Positions 28,546-36,101 of a stretch of 64,000 nt of DNA are shown piece after piece (position 1 is the first letter of the stretch; each line of letters starts with the position of its first letter). This stretch comes from Aquamicrobium sp. (GTDB lineage Bacteria > Pseudomonadota > Alphaproteobacteria > Rhizobiales > Rhizobiaceae): positions 682,001 through 746,000 of the forward strand of contig NZ_JAMLIE010000002.1 in assembly GCF_023954335.1 (NCBI RefSeq), given 5' to 3'. The notes below the pieces were generated by a model. That model was not told where the DNA came from, did not search any database, and was given only the letters and a program-made list of their open reading frames with translations. Both the position numbers and the translations under genes were made by a program.

Positions 28546-28935
28546 ATGGGCGGGGGCATCATCATTCGCGAGGCCCATTTTCCGGGGCGCGCGCCGATCG
28601 ACGCCTACGGCAATGGCGGCTTCCGTTTTGCCGACATGTCGCATCGCGGCTCGATCCTGTGTCTGCCTTCCGGCATTCACGGCTGGGAGCCGCAGAACCC
28701 GGCAGCCTTCACCGCCGAGGACTTTGCTGCGGCGATCGCCGAGGCGGAGGGGATAGACATCCTGCTCGTCGGCTGCGGGACGGATCTGCGGCCGCTGCCG
28801 GCCGGGGTGAGGGCGGCGCTGGGCGCGACCGGCATCCGCGCCGAGCCGATGTCGACGGGCGCGGCCGTGCGCACCTACAACGTGCTTCTCGCCGAGGACA
28901 GGCTGGTCGCGGCGGCGCTGGTCGCCGTCGAATGA
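28546..28935 (+). CDS. Mth938-like (NDUFAF3-type) domain protein
   Basis: The 129-residue single-domain protein belongs by pattern to the Mth938/DUF498 family: IIREAHFPGRAPIDAYGNGGFRF near the N-terminus, LPSGIHGW, and ILLVGCGTDLRPLP followed by ALGATGIRAEPMSTGAAVRTYNVLLAEDR. The mitochondrial member NDUFAF3 assists complex I assembly. It lies 7 bp after secDF and 1 bp before the NDUFAF6-like gene. This suggests co-expression and possibly a role in membrane-complex biogenesis; that role is inferred. Confidence 0.88.
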   Translation: MGGGIIIREAHFPGRAPIDAYGNGGFRFADMSHRGSILCLPSGIHGWEPQNPAAFTAEDFAAAIAEAEGIDILLVGCGTDLRPLPAGVRAALGATGIRAEPMSTGAAVRTYNVLLAEDRLVAAALVAVE

Positions 28936-28936
28936 C

Positions 28937-29782
28937 ATGGCGGATCCACAAGGCATAGACGACAGCCAGACACTGCGCCGCAGCGACCCGGATCGCTATC
29001 TCTCAACCCTCTACGCGCCGCAGGCCGTGCGCGCCGATCTGACGGCGCTCTACCTGTTCAACGCCGAGATCGCCTCGATCCGCGACCGCATCCGCGAGCC
29101 GCTGCCGGGCGAGGTGCGCATCCAGTGGTGGCGCGACATGCTGGCCGGCGGCAAGCCGGCGGCGGGCGGCTACCCGCTCGCCGAGGCGCTTCTCGATGCC
29201 ATCCAACGCCATAACCTGCCGCTCGACGCCTTCGACCGCTATCTCGAGGCGCGGATATTCGACCTCTACGACGACCCGATGCCGTCGCGCGCCGATCTCG
29301 AGGGCTATTGCGGCGAGACGGCCTCGGCGGTGATCCAGCTCGCGGCGCTGATGCTGGAGCCCGAGGCAGCGCCCGCCTTCGCGTCGGCTGCCGGCCATGC
29401 CGGCTGCGCGCAGGTGATTGCCGGGCTGGTGCGGCTGATGCCGCTGCACCGCGCGCGCGGCCAGTGCTACGTGCCGGCCGACATCCTCGCCGCCGCCGGG
29501 GCGAGCCGCGACGACATCGCAGGGACGGGAGAGAGCGAGGCGGCGCGGCGCGCGCTCGCTGCCTTCATCGAGCTCGGGCGCGAGCATGCGGCGCGGTTCG
29601 CTGAGGCGGCGAAGGGCATGCCGGTGTCGCTGCGGCCGGCCTTCCTGCCCGCTTCGCTCGCCTTCCCCTATCTCAAGCGCGCGGCCGCTGCCGGGGCGCA
29701 GCCGCTGCGCCGGGTGGTCGACATCTCGCCGCTGCGCCGCCACTGGACGATGCTCCGCTTCGCTGCGCGCGGCTGGGGATAG
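28937..29782 (+). CDS. Squalene/phytoene synthase-family protein lacking catalytic aspartates (NDUFAF6-like)
   Basis: The 281-residue protein has the all-helical trans-isoprenyl synthase fold signature: RRSDPDRYLSTLYAP, YLFNAEIASIRDRIREPLPGEVRIQWWRD and YVPADIL. The first Asp-rich motif is absent, and the second (normally RDIxED) reads RLMPLHRARGQCYVP without acidic residues. It therefore probably makes no squalene. This is the NDUFAF6 pattern, a mitochondrial complex I assembly factor. Its coupling (1 bp) to the NDUFAF3-like gene supports that reading over terpenoid synthesis. Confidence 0.85.
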   Translation: MADPQGIDDSQTLRRSDPDRYLSTLYAPQAVRADLTALYLFNAEIASIRDRIREPLPGEVRIQWWRDMLAGGKPAAGGYPLAEALLDAIQRHNLPLDAFDRYLEARIFDLYDDPMPSRADLEGYCGETASAVIQLAALMLEPEAAPAFASAAGHAGCAQVIAGLVRLMPLHRARGQCYVPADILAAAGASRDDIAGTGESEAARRALAAFIELGREHAARFAEAAKGMPVSLRPAFLPASLAFPYLKRAAAAGAQPLRRVVDISPLRRHWTMLRFAARGWG

Positions 29783-29849
29783 CCTGCTTTGACGCCGCGA
29801 TGGCGACTGCGCTAGCATCTTTAGACGACGGGGGAGGGTGAAGGCCGGG

Positions 29850-30269
29850 ATGAGCCTCGGGCTGCTTGTCGCAATGGTGGTGATCGGCGTTTCCGGCGTG
29901 GTGCTCCTTGTGCACCTGACCGGCGGCAGCCGGCGCGCGCGGCTGGCGGACGAGGCCGCGGCGCGGGCGCGCTTCGGCGTCGACTACCCCGATCCCGCCA
30001 TCGTCGCGGTGCACCTGACGCAGGACGGCGACGCCGCGTTCCTTGCGCTGGACGACGGTCGCGTCGGCATCGTCGCCGCCGTCGGCGACCGGTTCCTGAC
30101 GCGGCTGGTCGGCGCGGCCGATCTCGCCGGGGCGCCGCGCGTCGCCGGAGCCACGCTGATGCTGCGCCTCAGGGACTTTACATGGCCGGGCGGGGCCTTC
30201 ACCTTTGCGGCGGAGGGTGAGGCCCGTGCGGTCGCGGCGCTGTTCGCCGCGCCCGGCCGGCAGGCCTGA
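29850..30269 (+). CDS. Hypothetical single-pass membrane protein
   Basis: The 139-residue product has one N-terminal transmembrane helix (SLGLLVAMVVIGVSGVVLLVHL) followed by a soluble domain of about 110 residues with alternating hydrophobic strands (AIVAVHLTQDGDAAFLALDDGRVGIV). The N-in anchor with a small beta-rich periplasmic domain is all that can be said; I do not recognise the family. ATG 29850 follows GGGGAGG; GTG 29838 is too close to that sequence. It is 13 bp upstream of the hydroxylase gene, so likely cotranscribed. Confidence 0.7.
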   Translation: MSLGLLVAMVVIGVSGVVLLVHLTGGSRRARLADEAAARARFGVDYPDPAIVAVHLTQDGDAAFLALDDGRVGIVAAVGDRFLTRLVGAADLAGAPRVAGATLMLRLRDFTWPGGAFTFAAEGEARAVAALFAAPGRQA

Positions 30270-30282
30270 AGGAGGAAAGCCG

Positions 30283-31242
30283 ATGGACGGATACGCGTTT
30301 CCGGATATGACGCAGCTTGCGATCCCGTTTTTCGTCGCCGCCATCCTGATCGAGCTGTGGCTGGTGCGCACCGGCCGCGCCAGGGGCGAGTTCGAAACGC
30401 GCGACACGCTGACCAGCCTGATGATGGGCGTCGGCAACGTCGCTGCCGGCCTGCTGCTCGGCTTCGTCTCCTATTCGGCGCTGCTGTGGGTGTGGCAGTT
30501 CCGCGTCTTCGATCTCGGCACTGCGTGGTGGGTGATCCTCGCCGCCTTCCTGCTCGATGATCTGCGCTACTACTGGTATCACCGCATCGCCCACCGGGTG
30601 CGCTGGGTGTGGGCCGAGCACATCAACCACCATTCGAGCCAGCATTACAACCTGTCGACCGCGCTCCGGCAGTCGTGGACGGCTCTGTTCACCGGCATGT
30701 TCGTGCTGCAGGCGCCGCTGGTGCTTCTCGGCTTCCACCCGGCGGTGATCGTCTTCGTCTTCGGATTCAATCTCGTCTACCAGTTCTGGATCCACACCGA
30801 GACCATCGGCAAATTGTGGCGGCCGGTCGAGTTCGTCTTCAACACGCCGTCGCACCACCGCGTCCACCACGCCACCAATCCGCGCTATCTCGACGCCAAC
30901 TATGCCGGCACGCTGATCATCTGGGACCGGATGTTCGGCACCTTCGTCGAGGAGCTGGAGGAGGACCGGCCACGCTATGGCATCGTCCACAATATCGGCA
31001 CGTTCAACCCGCTGAAGGTGGCGTTCCACGAATGGATCGCCATGTTCCGCGACGCGTTCGCGCCGGGGCTGACGCCGCGCCAGCGGCTCGGCTACCTGTT
31101 CCGCCCGCCGGGCTGGAGCCATGACGGCTCGCGCGACACCTCGGAGAGCCTGAAGGCGGCCTATGTGCGGCGCAACCCTTCAGAGGCCGGCAAGCCCGGT
31201 CTGCCCGGGGCTTCCGGGGCAGGCGTTGCGCCGGGCGAATAA
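30283..31242 (+). CDS. Sterol desaturase/fatty acid hydroxylase-family membrane protein
   Basis: This di-iron membrane oxygenase family (FA_hydroxylase) introduces hydroxyl groups or double bonds into lipids. The 319-residue protein has about four transmembrane helices and the eight-His pattern YYWYHRIAHRV, HINHHSSQHYN and SHHRVHHATN, plus a C-terminal soluble domain. ATG 30283 is preceded by GAAGGAGGAAA. The substrate cannot be inferred; no other lipid genes are adjacent apart from the non-catalytic synthase-like gene. Its stop codon abuts the stop codon of the convergent crotonase gene. Confidence 0.9.
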   Translation: MDGYAFPDMTQLAIPFFVAAILIELWLVRTGRARGEFETRDTLTSLMMGVGNVAAGLLLGFVSYSALLWVWQFRVFDLGTAWWVILAAFLLDDLRYYWYHRIAHRVRWVWAEHINHHSSQHYNLSTALRQSWTALFTGMFVLQAPLVLLGFHPAVIVFVFGFNLVYQFWIHTETIGKLWRPVEFVFNTPSHHRVHHATNPRYLDANYAGTLIIWDRMFGTFVEELEEDRPRYGIVHNIGTFNPLKVAFHEWIAMFRDAFAPGLTPRQRLGYLFRPPGWSHDGSRDTSESLKAAYVRRNPSEAGKPGLPGASGAGVAPGE

Positions 31243-32085
31243 TCAGCCGAGCTTCCGGTCCGAAAGGAGGTCGGCGAACTCGGCTTCCTGCTTCGTCATC
31301 TTCGCCTGCACCGCCGCTATCAGCTCGCCGGGGCGCAGCATGCCGGCATTCCATGTCGCGATATAGTCGAGGCCGTCGGCCACCGAATGGTCGCGGGCAT
31401 AGGCGAGGTTGCGCTTGATGCCGGCGATGGCGAGCGGCGAGCGTTTCGCGATGTCATGCGCCATCTGGCGCGCTGCATCCATCAATGCCTCCTTGTCCGC
31501 GTGGACAGCGGAAACGAGGCCGATGGCCTTCGCCTCGTCGGCCTGGAAGCGGCGGCCGCTATAGGCGAGCTCGGCCGCGACCGCAGGCGCGATCAGCTTC
31601 GGCAGGCGCTGCAACGTGCCGACATCCGCCGCCATGCCGATATGGATCTCCTCGACCGAGAAATAGGCGTCGGCGCTGGCGATCCTGAGGTCGCAGGCGG
31701 TGATCATGTCGATGCCGGCGCCGACGCAGGCGCCGTGGATCGCGGCGATTACGGGCAAGCGGGCGCGCTCCAGCGCGTTGAAGGCGTTCTGGAGCGACAG
31801 GATCAGATCGCGCATCGCATAGGCGGCGCGGCCGGGCTCCTGCTGGAACAGGCCGGCGAGCGAGGCGAAGGCGGCAAGGTCCATGCCGCCGGTGAAGTGC
31901 CGGCCTTCGCCGGCAAGGATGGCGCAGCGAACGCTCTCGTCGCGGGCGAGCGCATCGACGATGCGCGGCAGGTCGGCCCAGAAATCGGGCGTCATCGAGT
32001 TGGCCTTGTCGGGCCGGTTAAGGAGAATGAGCGCGACGGGGCCGTCGCGCTCGACCCTGAGGAAGGTGCTGTCGAGCGTGGTCAT
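31243..32085 (-). CDS. Enoyl-CoA hydratase/isomerase, delta(3,5)-delta(2,4)-dienoyl-CoA isomerase-like
   Basis: This crotonase-fold protein probably isomerises 3,5-dienoyl-CoA during beta-oxidation of odd-position unsaturated fatty acids. The 280-residue product has HFTGGMDL for the oxyanion hole and GACVGAGIDMITACDLR. It then has YFSVEEIHIGMAADVGTLQ, which retains the Glu and Asp that ECH1-type isomerases use as catalysts, followed by ARDHSVADGLDYIATWN as in ECH1. Plain hydratase activity is the alternative. TCAGGGGGGA precedes ATG 32085. Confidence 0.87.
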   Translation of the reverse strand: MTTLDSTFLRVERDGPVALILLNRPDKANSMTPDFWADLPRIVDALARDESVRCAILAGEGRHFTGGMDLAAFASLAGLFQQEPGRAAYAMRDLILSLQNAFNALERARLPVIAAIHGACVGAGIDMITACDLRIASADAYFSVEEIHIGMAADVGTLQRLPKLIAPAVAAELAYSGRRFQADEAKAIGLVSAVHADKEALMDAARQMAHDIAKRSPLAIAGIKRNLAYARDHSVADGLDYIATWNAGMLRPGELIAAVQAKMTKQEAEFADLLSDRKLG

Positions 32086-32108
32086 GGAAATCCCCCCTGA
32101 AACGTGCG

Positions 32109-33533
32109 CTATTCGGCTGCTACCGTCAGCGGCGCCAGCCCGAGCCAGGCGCGGCAATCGGCGAGCGCGCGGCGGGCGAGCGCCTTCTTCTTGGCGAGCG
32201 CCTTGTCCTTGCCGCGGAAACGGCCCTCGAAGCCCTCCGGCTTCAGCTTGGTTCCCGCCTCGAGCGGCGGGAATAGGCCGAAATTGACGTTCATCGGCTG
32301 GAACGAGCGCTTGCCCGGCTCGTCGTCGGACACGAGGTGCCCGCCGGTGATGTGGCCGAGCAGCGCGCCGAAGGCGGTGGTCGGCGGCGGCGGCGCGATC
32401 GCGCGGCCGAGGCGTTGCGCGGCGGCGAAACGGCCGGCGAGCAGGCCAATGGCGGCCGATTCGACATAACCCTCGCAGCCGGTGATCTGGCCGGCGAAGC
32501 GCAGGCCGGGCCGGCTCTTCAGTTGCAGCGTCGAATCGAGCAGCGTCGGCGAGTTGATGTAGGTGTTGCGGTGCAGGCCGCCGAGCCGCGCGAACTCGGC
32601 CTGTTCGAGGCCGGGAATGGTGCGGAAGATGCGCACCTGCTCACCATGCTTCAGCTTGGTCTGGAACCCGACCATGTTGTAGAGCGTGCCGAGCGCGTTG
32701 TCCTGCCGGAGCTGGACGATCGCGTAGGCCTTCACCGTCGGGTCGTGCGGATTGGTCAGGCCGATGGGCTTCATCGGGCCGTGGCGCAGCGTCTCGACGC
32801 CCCGCTCGGCCATCACCTCGATGGGCAGGCAGCCGTCGAAATAGGGCGTGCCCTCCCATTCGCGGAACTCGGTCTTCCCGCCCTCGATCAGCGCGGCGAC
32901 GAACGCCTCGTACTGCGCCTTGTCCATCGGCAGGTTGATGTAGTCCTTGCCGGTGCCGCCGGGCCCCACCTTGTCGTAGCGCGACTGGAACCAGGCGACG
33001 TCGAAGTCGATGGTGTCGAAATGGATGATCGGGGCGATGGCGTCGAAGAAGGCGAGCGCGTCGGCCCCGGTCTTTTCGGCGATGGCCTCAGCCAGCGACG
33101 GGGCGGTCAGCGGTCCGGTGGCGATGATGGCCTGGTCCCACTCCTGCGGCGGCAGGCCGGCTATTTCCTCGCGCACGATGGTGACGAGCGGATGCGCTTC
33201 GAGCTTCGCCGTGACGGCGTCCGAGAAGCCGTCGCGGTCGACGGCGAGCGCGCCGCCGGCGGGCACCTGGTTGGCATCGCCCGACGCCATGATCAGCGAG
33301 CCGGCGAGGCGCATCTCGGCGTGCAGCACGCCGACGGCGTTGGTCTCGGCGTCGTCCGAGCGGAAGGAGTTCGAGCAGACGAGCTCGGCGAGCCCGTGCG
33401 TCTTGTGCGCGGGCGTCTCGCGCACGGGGCGCATCTCGTGCAGGACGACGGCGACGCCAGCCTCAGCGATCTGCCAGGCGGCTTCGGAGCCGGCGAGACC
33501 GCCGCCGACGACATGAACGGGCTTGATTGTCAT
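32109..33533 (-). CDS. trmFO: Folate-dependent tRNA (uracil-54-C5)-methyltransferase TrmFO
   Basis: TrmFO is an FAD and methylenetetrahydrofolate enzyme that makes ribothymidine-54 in tRNAs. The 474-residue product has an N-terminal dinucleotide-binding motif VVGGGLAGSEAAWQIAE, then LHEMRP and the ELVCSNSFRSDD region with the conserved cysteine. It also has a GalA-like ending that includes NVNFGLFPPL. ATG 33533 (MTIKPVHVVGGG) is chosen over an upstream ATG at 33569. It is separated from the crotonase gene by 23 bp on the same strand. Confidence 0.96.
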   Translation of the reverse strand: MTIKPVHVVGGGLAGSEAAWQIAEAGVAVVLHEMRPVRETPAHKTHGLAELVCSNSFRSDDAETNAVGVLHAEMRLAGSLIMASGDANQVPAGGALAVDRDGFSDAVTAKLEAHPLVTIVREEIAGLPPQEWDQAIIATGPLTAPSLAEAIAEKTGADALAFFDAIAPIIHFDTIDFDVAWFQSRYDKVGPGGTGKDYINLPMDKAQYEAFVAALIEGGKTEFREWEGTPYFDGCLPIEVMAERGVETLRHGPMKPIGLTNPHDPTVKAYAIVQLRQDNALGTLYNMVGFQTKLKHGEQVRIFRTIPGLEQAEFARLGGLHRNTYINSPTLLDSTLQLKSRPGLRFAGQITGCEGYVESAAIGLLAGRFAAAQRLGRAIAPPPPTTAFGALLGHITGGHLVSDDEPGKRSFQPMNVNFGLFPPLEAGTKLKPEGFEGRFRGKDKALAKKKALARRALADCRAWLGLAPLTVAAE

Positions 33534-33604
33534 GGAAGGGGAATTAGTCCCGGCGGCGCAGGAATGCAATCCGGGTGCGGGCTAGCCATGGCCCGAAAAG
33601 AACA

Positions 33605-33636
33605 ACACCCGCCGGGGGAGGAGGTCCGGCGGGTGT
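33605..33636 (-). terminator. Hairpin terminator downstream of the DUF1127 gene
   Basis: ACACCCGCCGG (33605-33615) and CCGGCGGGTGT (33626-33636) form an 11-bp stem. Reading the minus strand, it is followed by TGTTCTTTT. A second hairpin, CCAGAACC/GGTTCTGG, lies at 33684-33711 closer to the gene. Confidence 0.6.
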
Positions 33637-33729
33637 CGTTATAGCGGCCGACAATCGGGAGGAGGTGATTGGCGGCCTTATCCACCAGAACCTGGGAGGA
33701 GGACGGTTCTGGCGAAATCTGCGGAACTA

Positions 33730-33870
33730 TCAGACCGACTTGCGGGCGACGAAGGGAATCTCGCCGCGCGAAATGCCGAGGTCGTTGAGTTCACGGTTGG
33801 ACAGGCGGCTCAGCTCGTTGACCGTGTCGCGGTAGCGGCGCCAGTTGCGGTAGTTGCGGATCAGGTTCAT
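33730..33870 (-). CDS. DUF1127 (YjiS-like) small protein
   Basis: The 46-residue, Arg-rich protein starts MNLIRNYRNWRRYRDTVNEL and continues LSRLSNRELNDLGISRGEIP. This is the DUF1127 signature of short alphaproteobacterial proteins linked to RNA turnover and phosphate or carbon metabolism in some rhizobia. ATG 33870 is the start; a longer reading would add an unconserved leader. It is followed by two hairpins and stands alone. Confidence 0.92.
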   Translation of the reverse strand: MNLIRNYRNWRRYRDTVNELSRLSNRELNDLGISRGEIPFVARKSV

Positions 33871-34119
33871 TTCAGCACCTATTTGCGTTTTCTTACGCGT
33901 TCGTTCTCGTTCGATGGTTGGAAGATAGACACTTCCTCCGGCGATTTGAAGTGCTGATGCTGCATAGCAGCAATGCGGTTTGTGCATCGCAATATCCACT
34001 TTTCTTTATCTGTATGGCAAAGTGGTGGCGGAATCGGCTATGTAGCCGAATTTCCGACATAATCGGCCGGCTTTGTTCCCACGTGACCCGGCTTTGCCCG
34101 AGCGGAAAGGGAGCGGCTG

Positions 34120-35235
34120 ATGGCCTCCTACCTGTCGAAGATCAAGCGCGACATTTCGCGCTGGCGCGAAGCCGGATTGATCGACGAGAAAACGGCGCGC
34201 GCACTTTCGCTCGACGCCGAACGAAATTCGGGCAGCTCCGTCTCCTTCGGCTCGGTGCTGGCGATGATGGCGGCGGCGCTGTTCGCCGCGGCGGTTCTGA
34301 TCTTCATCGCCGCCAACTGGGAGGCGTTTCCGCGGCTGGCGCGCGTCGGCATGCTGTTTTCGCTCATCCTTGCCGGCTATGTCGGCGGGGCGGCGCTCAA
34401 GCTGTCCGGCCGCGAGGCGGCGGGCGAGGGCGCCTTCGTGGTGGCCGCCGCCGGTTTCGGCGCGTCCATCGCGCTGATCGCGCAGATCTACCACATGTCG
34501 GGCGACGAGGCCGAGGCGGTGTTCCTCTGGGGCGCTGGCACGGCGCTCGCCGCCGCGATCCTGCGCTCCGGCGCGCTGACGGCCGGCGCGGCGCTGCTTG
34601 CCGGCGCGTGGATGCTGATGAAGGCGTCGGACGGCTGGACGCTCGCCGCGCTGCCGCTGTCCTATCTCGCCGTCGCGGCCGTCCTCTACGCGCTGTCGTT
34701 CTGGACGCGCAGCGTCCTTGCCCGCCATCTCCTTCTCCTGTCGCTCTATCTGTTCGCCTTCCTGTTCTACTGGCGCGACGAGAGCGCGTTCACCGCTCCG
34801 ATCCTGCTGATCGCGGCGGCGAGTGCCGCGTTCGTCGCCGGCCGCCTTTATCCGGAGCAGGCACAGCGCCTGTCGGGCCTCGGCGAAGGCTTGTCGGTGC
34901 AGGCGCTGGCCGGCTTCCTCGCCGGCATCGGCACGATCCAGATCGCCCTGGTCGAAAAGCCCGACTTCGTCTACCCGACGGTGGTGGCCTTCGCCGGCAT
35001 CGTCGCGGCGCTGCTGGTCGCCGGGCGCGAGAACCGGGCGCTGCGCTGGTTCGCCTATGCCGCCTTCGCCTTCAATTTATGCTTCCTCTATGTGGTGATG
35101 CTGGGAACGATGATGGACACGGCCGCCTTCTTCCTGCTGGCGGGGCTGACGCTCTCCGTGCTCGCCTGGCTGATCGCGCGCTTCGAACGGCGCATCGCCG
35201 CAGACGGGCCGGGCCTTGCGGGAGACGCGGCATGA
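34120..35235 (+). CDS. DUF2157-domain membrane protein
   Basis: The 371-residue protein starts with a soluble helical segment (MASYLSKIKRDISRWREAGLIDEKTAR...) typical of DUF2157. About ten transmembrane helices follow, including FGSVLAMMAAALFAAAVLIF. The function of the family is unknown. Its stop overlaps the start of the GDYXXLXY gene (ATGA), and DUF2157 with GDYXXLXY proteins is a recurrent pair, so the two probably act together. Confidence 0.85.
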   Translation: MASYLSKIKRDISRWREAGLIDEKTARALSLDAERNSGSSVSFGSVLAMMAAALFAAAVLIFIAANWEAFPRLARVGMLFSLILAGYVGGAALKLSGREAAGEGAFVVAAAGFGASIALIAQIYHMSGDEAEAVFLWGAGTALAAAILRSGALTAGAALLAGAWMLMKASDGWTLAALPLSYLAVAAVLYALSFWTRSVLARHLLLLSLYLFAFLFYWRDESAFTAPILLIAAASAAFVAGRLYPEQAQRLSGLGEGLSVQALAGFLAGIGTIQIALVEKPDFVYPTVVAFAGIVAALLVAGRENRALRWFAYAAFAFNLCFLYVVMLGTMMDTAAFFLLAGLTLSVLAWLIARFERRIAADGPGLAGDAA

Positions 35236-35813
35236 GCGGGCGGCGGTGGATGATGGCAGCGGCGGCGCTCGTCGCCGTGCTGCAGATCGGCTTTCTCGCC
35301 TCGATGATCACCGGGCGCGCGGCGGTGCTGCGCGACGGGCGCGAGGTGGTGCTGGCGGTCGAGCCGGTCGACCCGCGCGACCTGCTGCGTGGCGACTACG
35401 TCACCCTGTCCTACAACATCTCCCGTGTGCCGGCCGCCCTGTTCCCCGAGCCGCCGGCGCAGGAGGGCGACGAGGGCCGCCGCACCGTCTTCGTGCGGCT
35501 GAAGCCCGACGAGAACGGCGTCTTCCAGCCGGTGGCGGCGCGCTACGACGCGAAGCCCGAAGGCGCGCCGGCGCCGGACGAGGTCGATATCAGGGGCTCG
35601 ACCCGTTCGCGATGGACGGCCGACCCGTATTCCATCTCGATCCGCTACGGCATCGAGCGCTTCTACGTGCCCGAGGGCGAGGGCAGGGCGATCGAGAGCA
35701 ACCTCGCCGAACGCACCTTTCGCATGAAGGTCGCGGTGGGAGAGGACGGCGCGGCGCAGATCAAGTCTTTCCATGACGGCGAGACGATGCTTTACGCCGA
35801 ACCGCTCTATTGA
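35232..35813 (+). CDS. GDYXXLXY-motif exported protein
   Basis: The 193-residue protein has an N-terminal hydrophobic anchor or signal (MMAAAALVAVLQIGFLASMI). It carries the defining motif LLRGDYVTLSYNISRVP near residue 52, then a beta-rich domain ending in SISIRYGIERFYVPEGEG. The function is unknown. It overlaps the DUF2157 gene by 4 nt. Confidence 0.87.
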   Translation: MSGRRWMMAAAALVAVLQIGFLASMITGRAAVLRDGREVVLAVEPVDPRDLLRGDYVTLSYNISRVPAALFPEPPAQEGDEGRRTVFVRLKPDENGVFQPVAARYDAKPEGAPAPDEVDIRGSTRSRWTADPYSISIRYGIERFYVPEGEGRAIESNLAERTFRMKVAVGEDGAAQIKSFHDGETMLYAEPLY

Positions 35814-35935
35814 GCCGGTTTTCATCTCGCCGCGGCAAAAATAGCCGCGTGGTGCGGCAATTTTCCTTTGAACCGTCCGCCCCCGATGATATAGAACCAC
35901 GCGCTTTCAGGGGGCGGATGCGCGCCCCGTGGAAA

Positions 35936-36020
35936 GCGGGTGTGGTGGAATTGGTAGACACGCGGGATTTAGGTTCCCGTGACGCAAGTCGTGAAGGTTC
36001 AAGTCCTTTCACCCGCACCA
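35936..36020 (+). tRNA. tRNA-Leu (anticodon UAG)
   Basis: The acceptor stem GCGGGTG (35936-35942) pairs with CACCCGC (36010-36016), followed by encoded ACCA. The anticodon stem CGGGA/TCCCG encloses the loop TTTAGGT, giving anticodon TAG, which reads CUA. The long variable arm and the GGTTCAAGTCC T-arm fit a class II leucine tRNA. Confidence 0.96.
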
Positions 36021-36101
36021 GGCCACTCCCGGCGAGGATTTCACGCAGGCTGGACGGCACGACGCCGGCCTGCCGGCTTTGACGAAAACGAAGGTTTTGA
36101 G

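Noticed and set aside
25590..28565. 991-residue open frame antisense to secDF
   Set aside because: The complement of a GC-rich gene in this phase is often open; the protein is rich in Arg, Asp, His and Gly without motifs, while secDF on the other strand is unmistakable.
28937..29782. Squalene or phytoene synthase for hopanoids or carotenoids
   Set aside because: Both aspartate-rich catalytic motifs are missing and no terpenoid genes are adjacent.
35936..36020. tRNA-Leu as attachment site of the accessory region
   Set aside because: tig and its terminator lie between the tRNA and the junction, and I see no repeat of the tRNA 3' end near 37.8 kb or later in the window.
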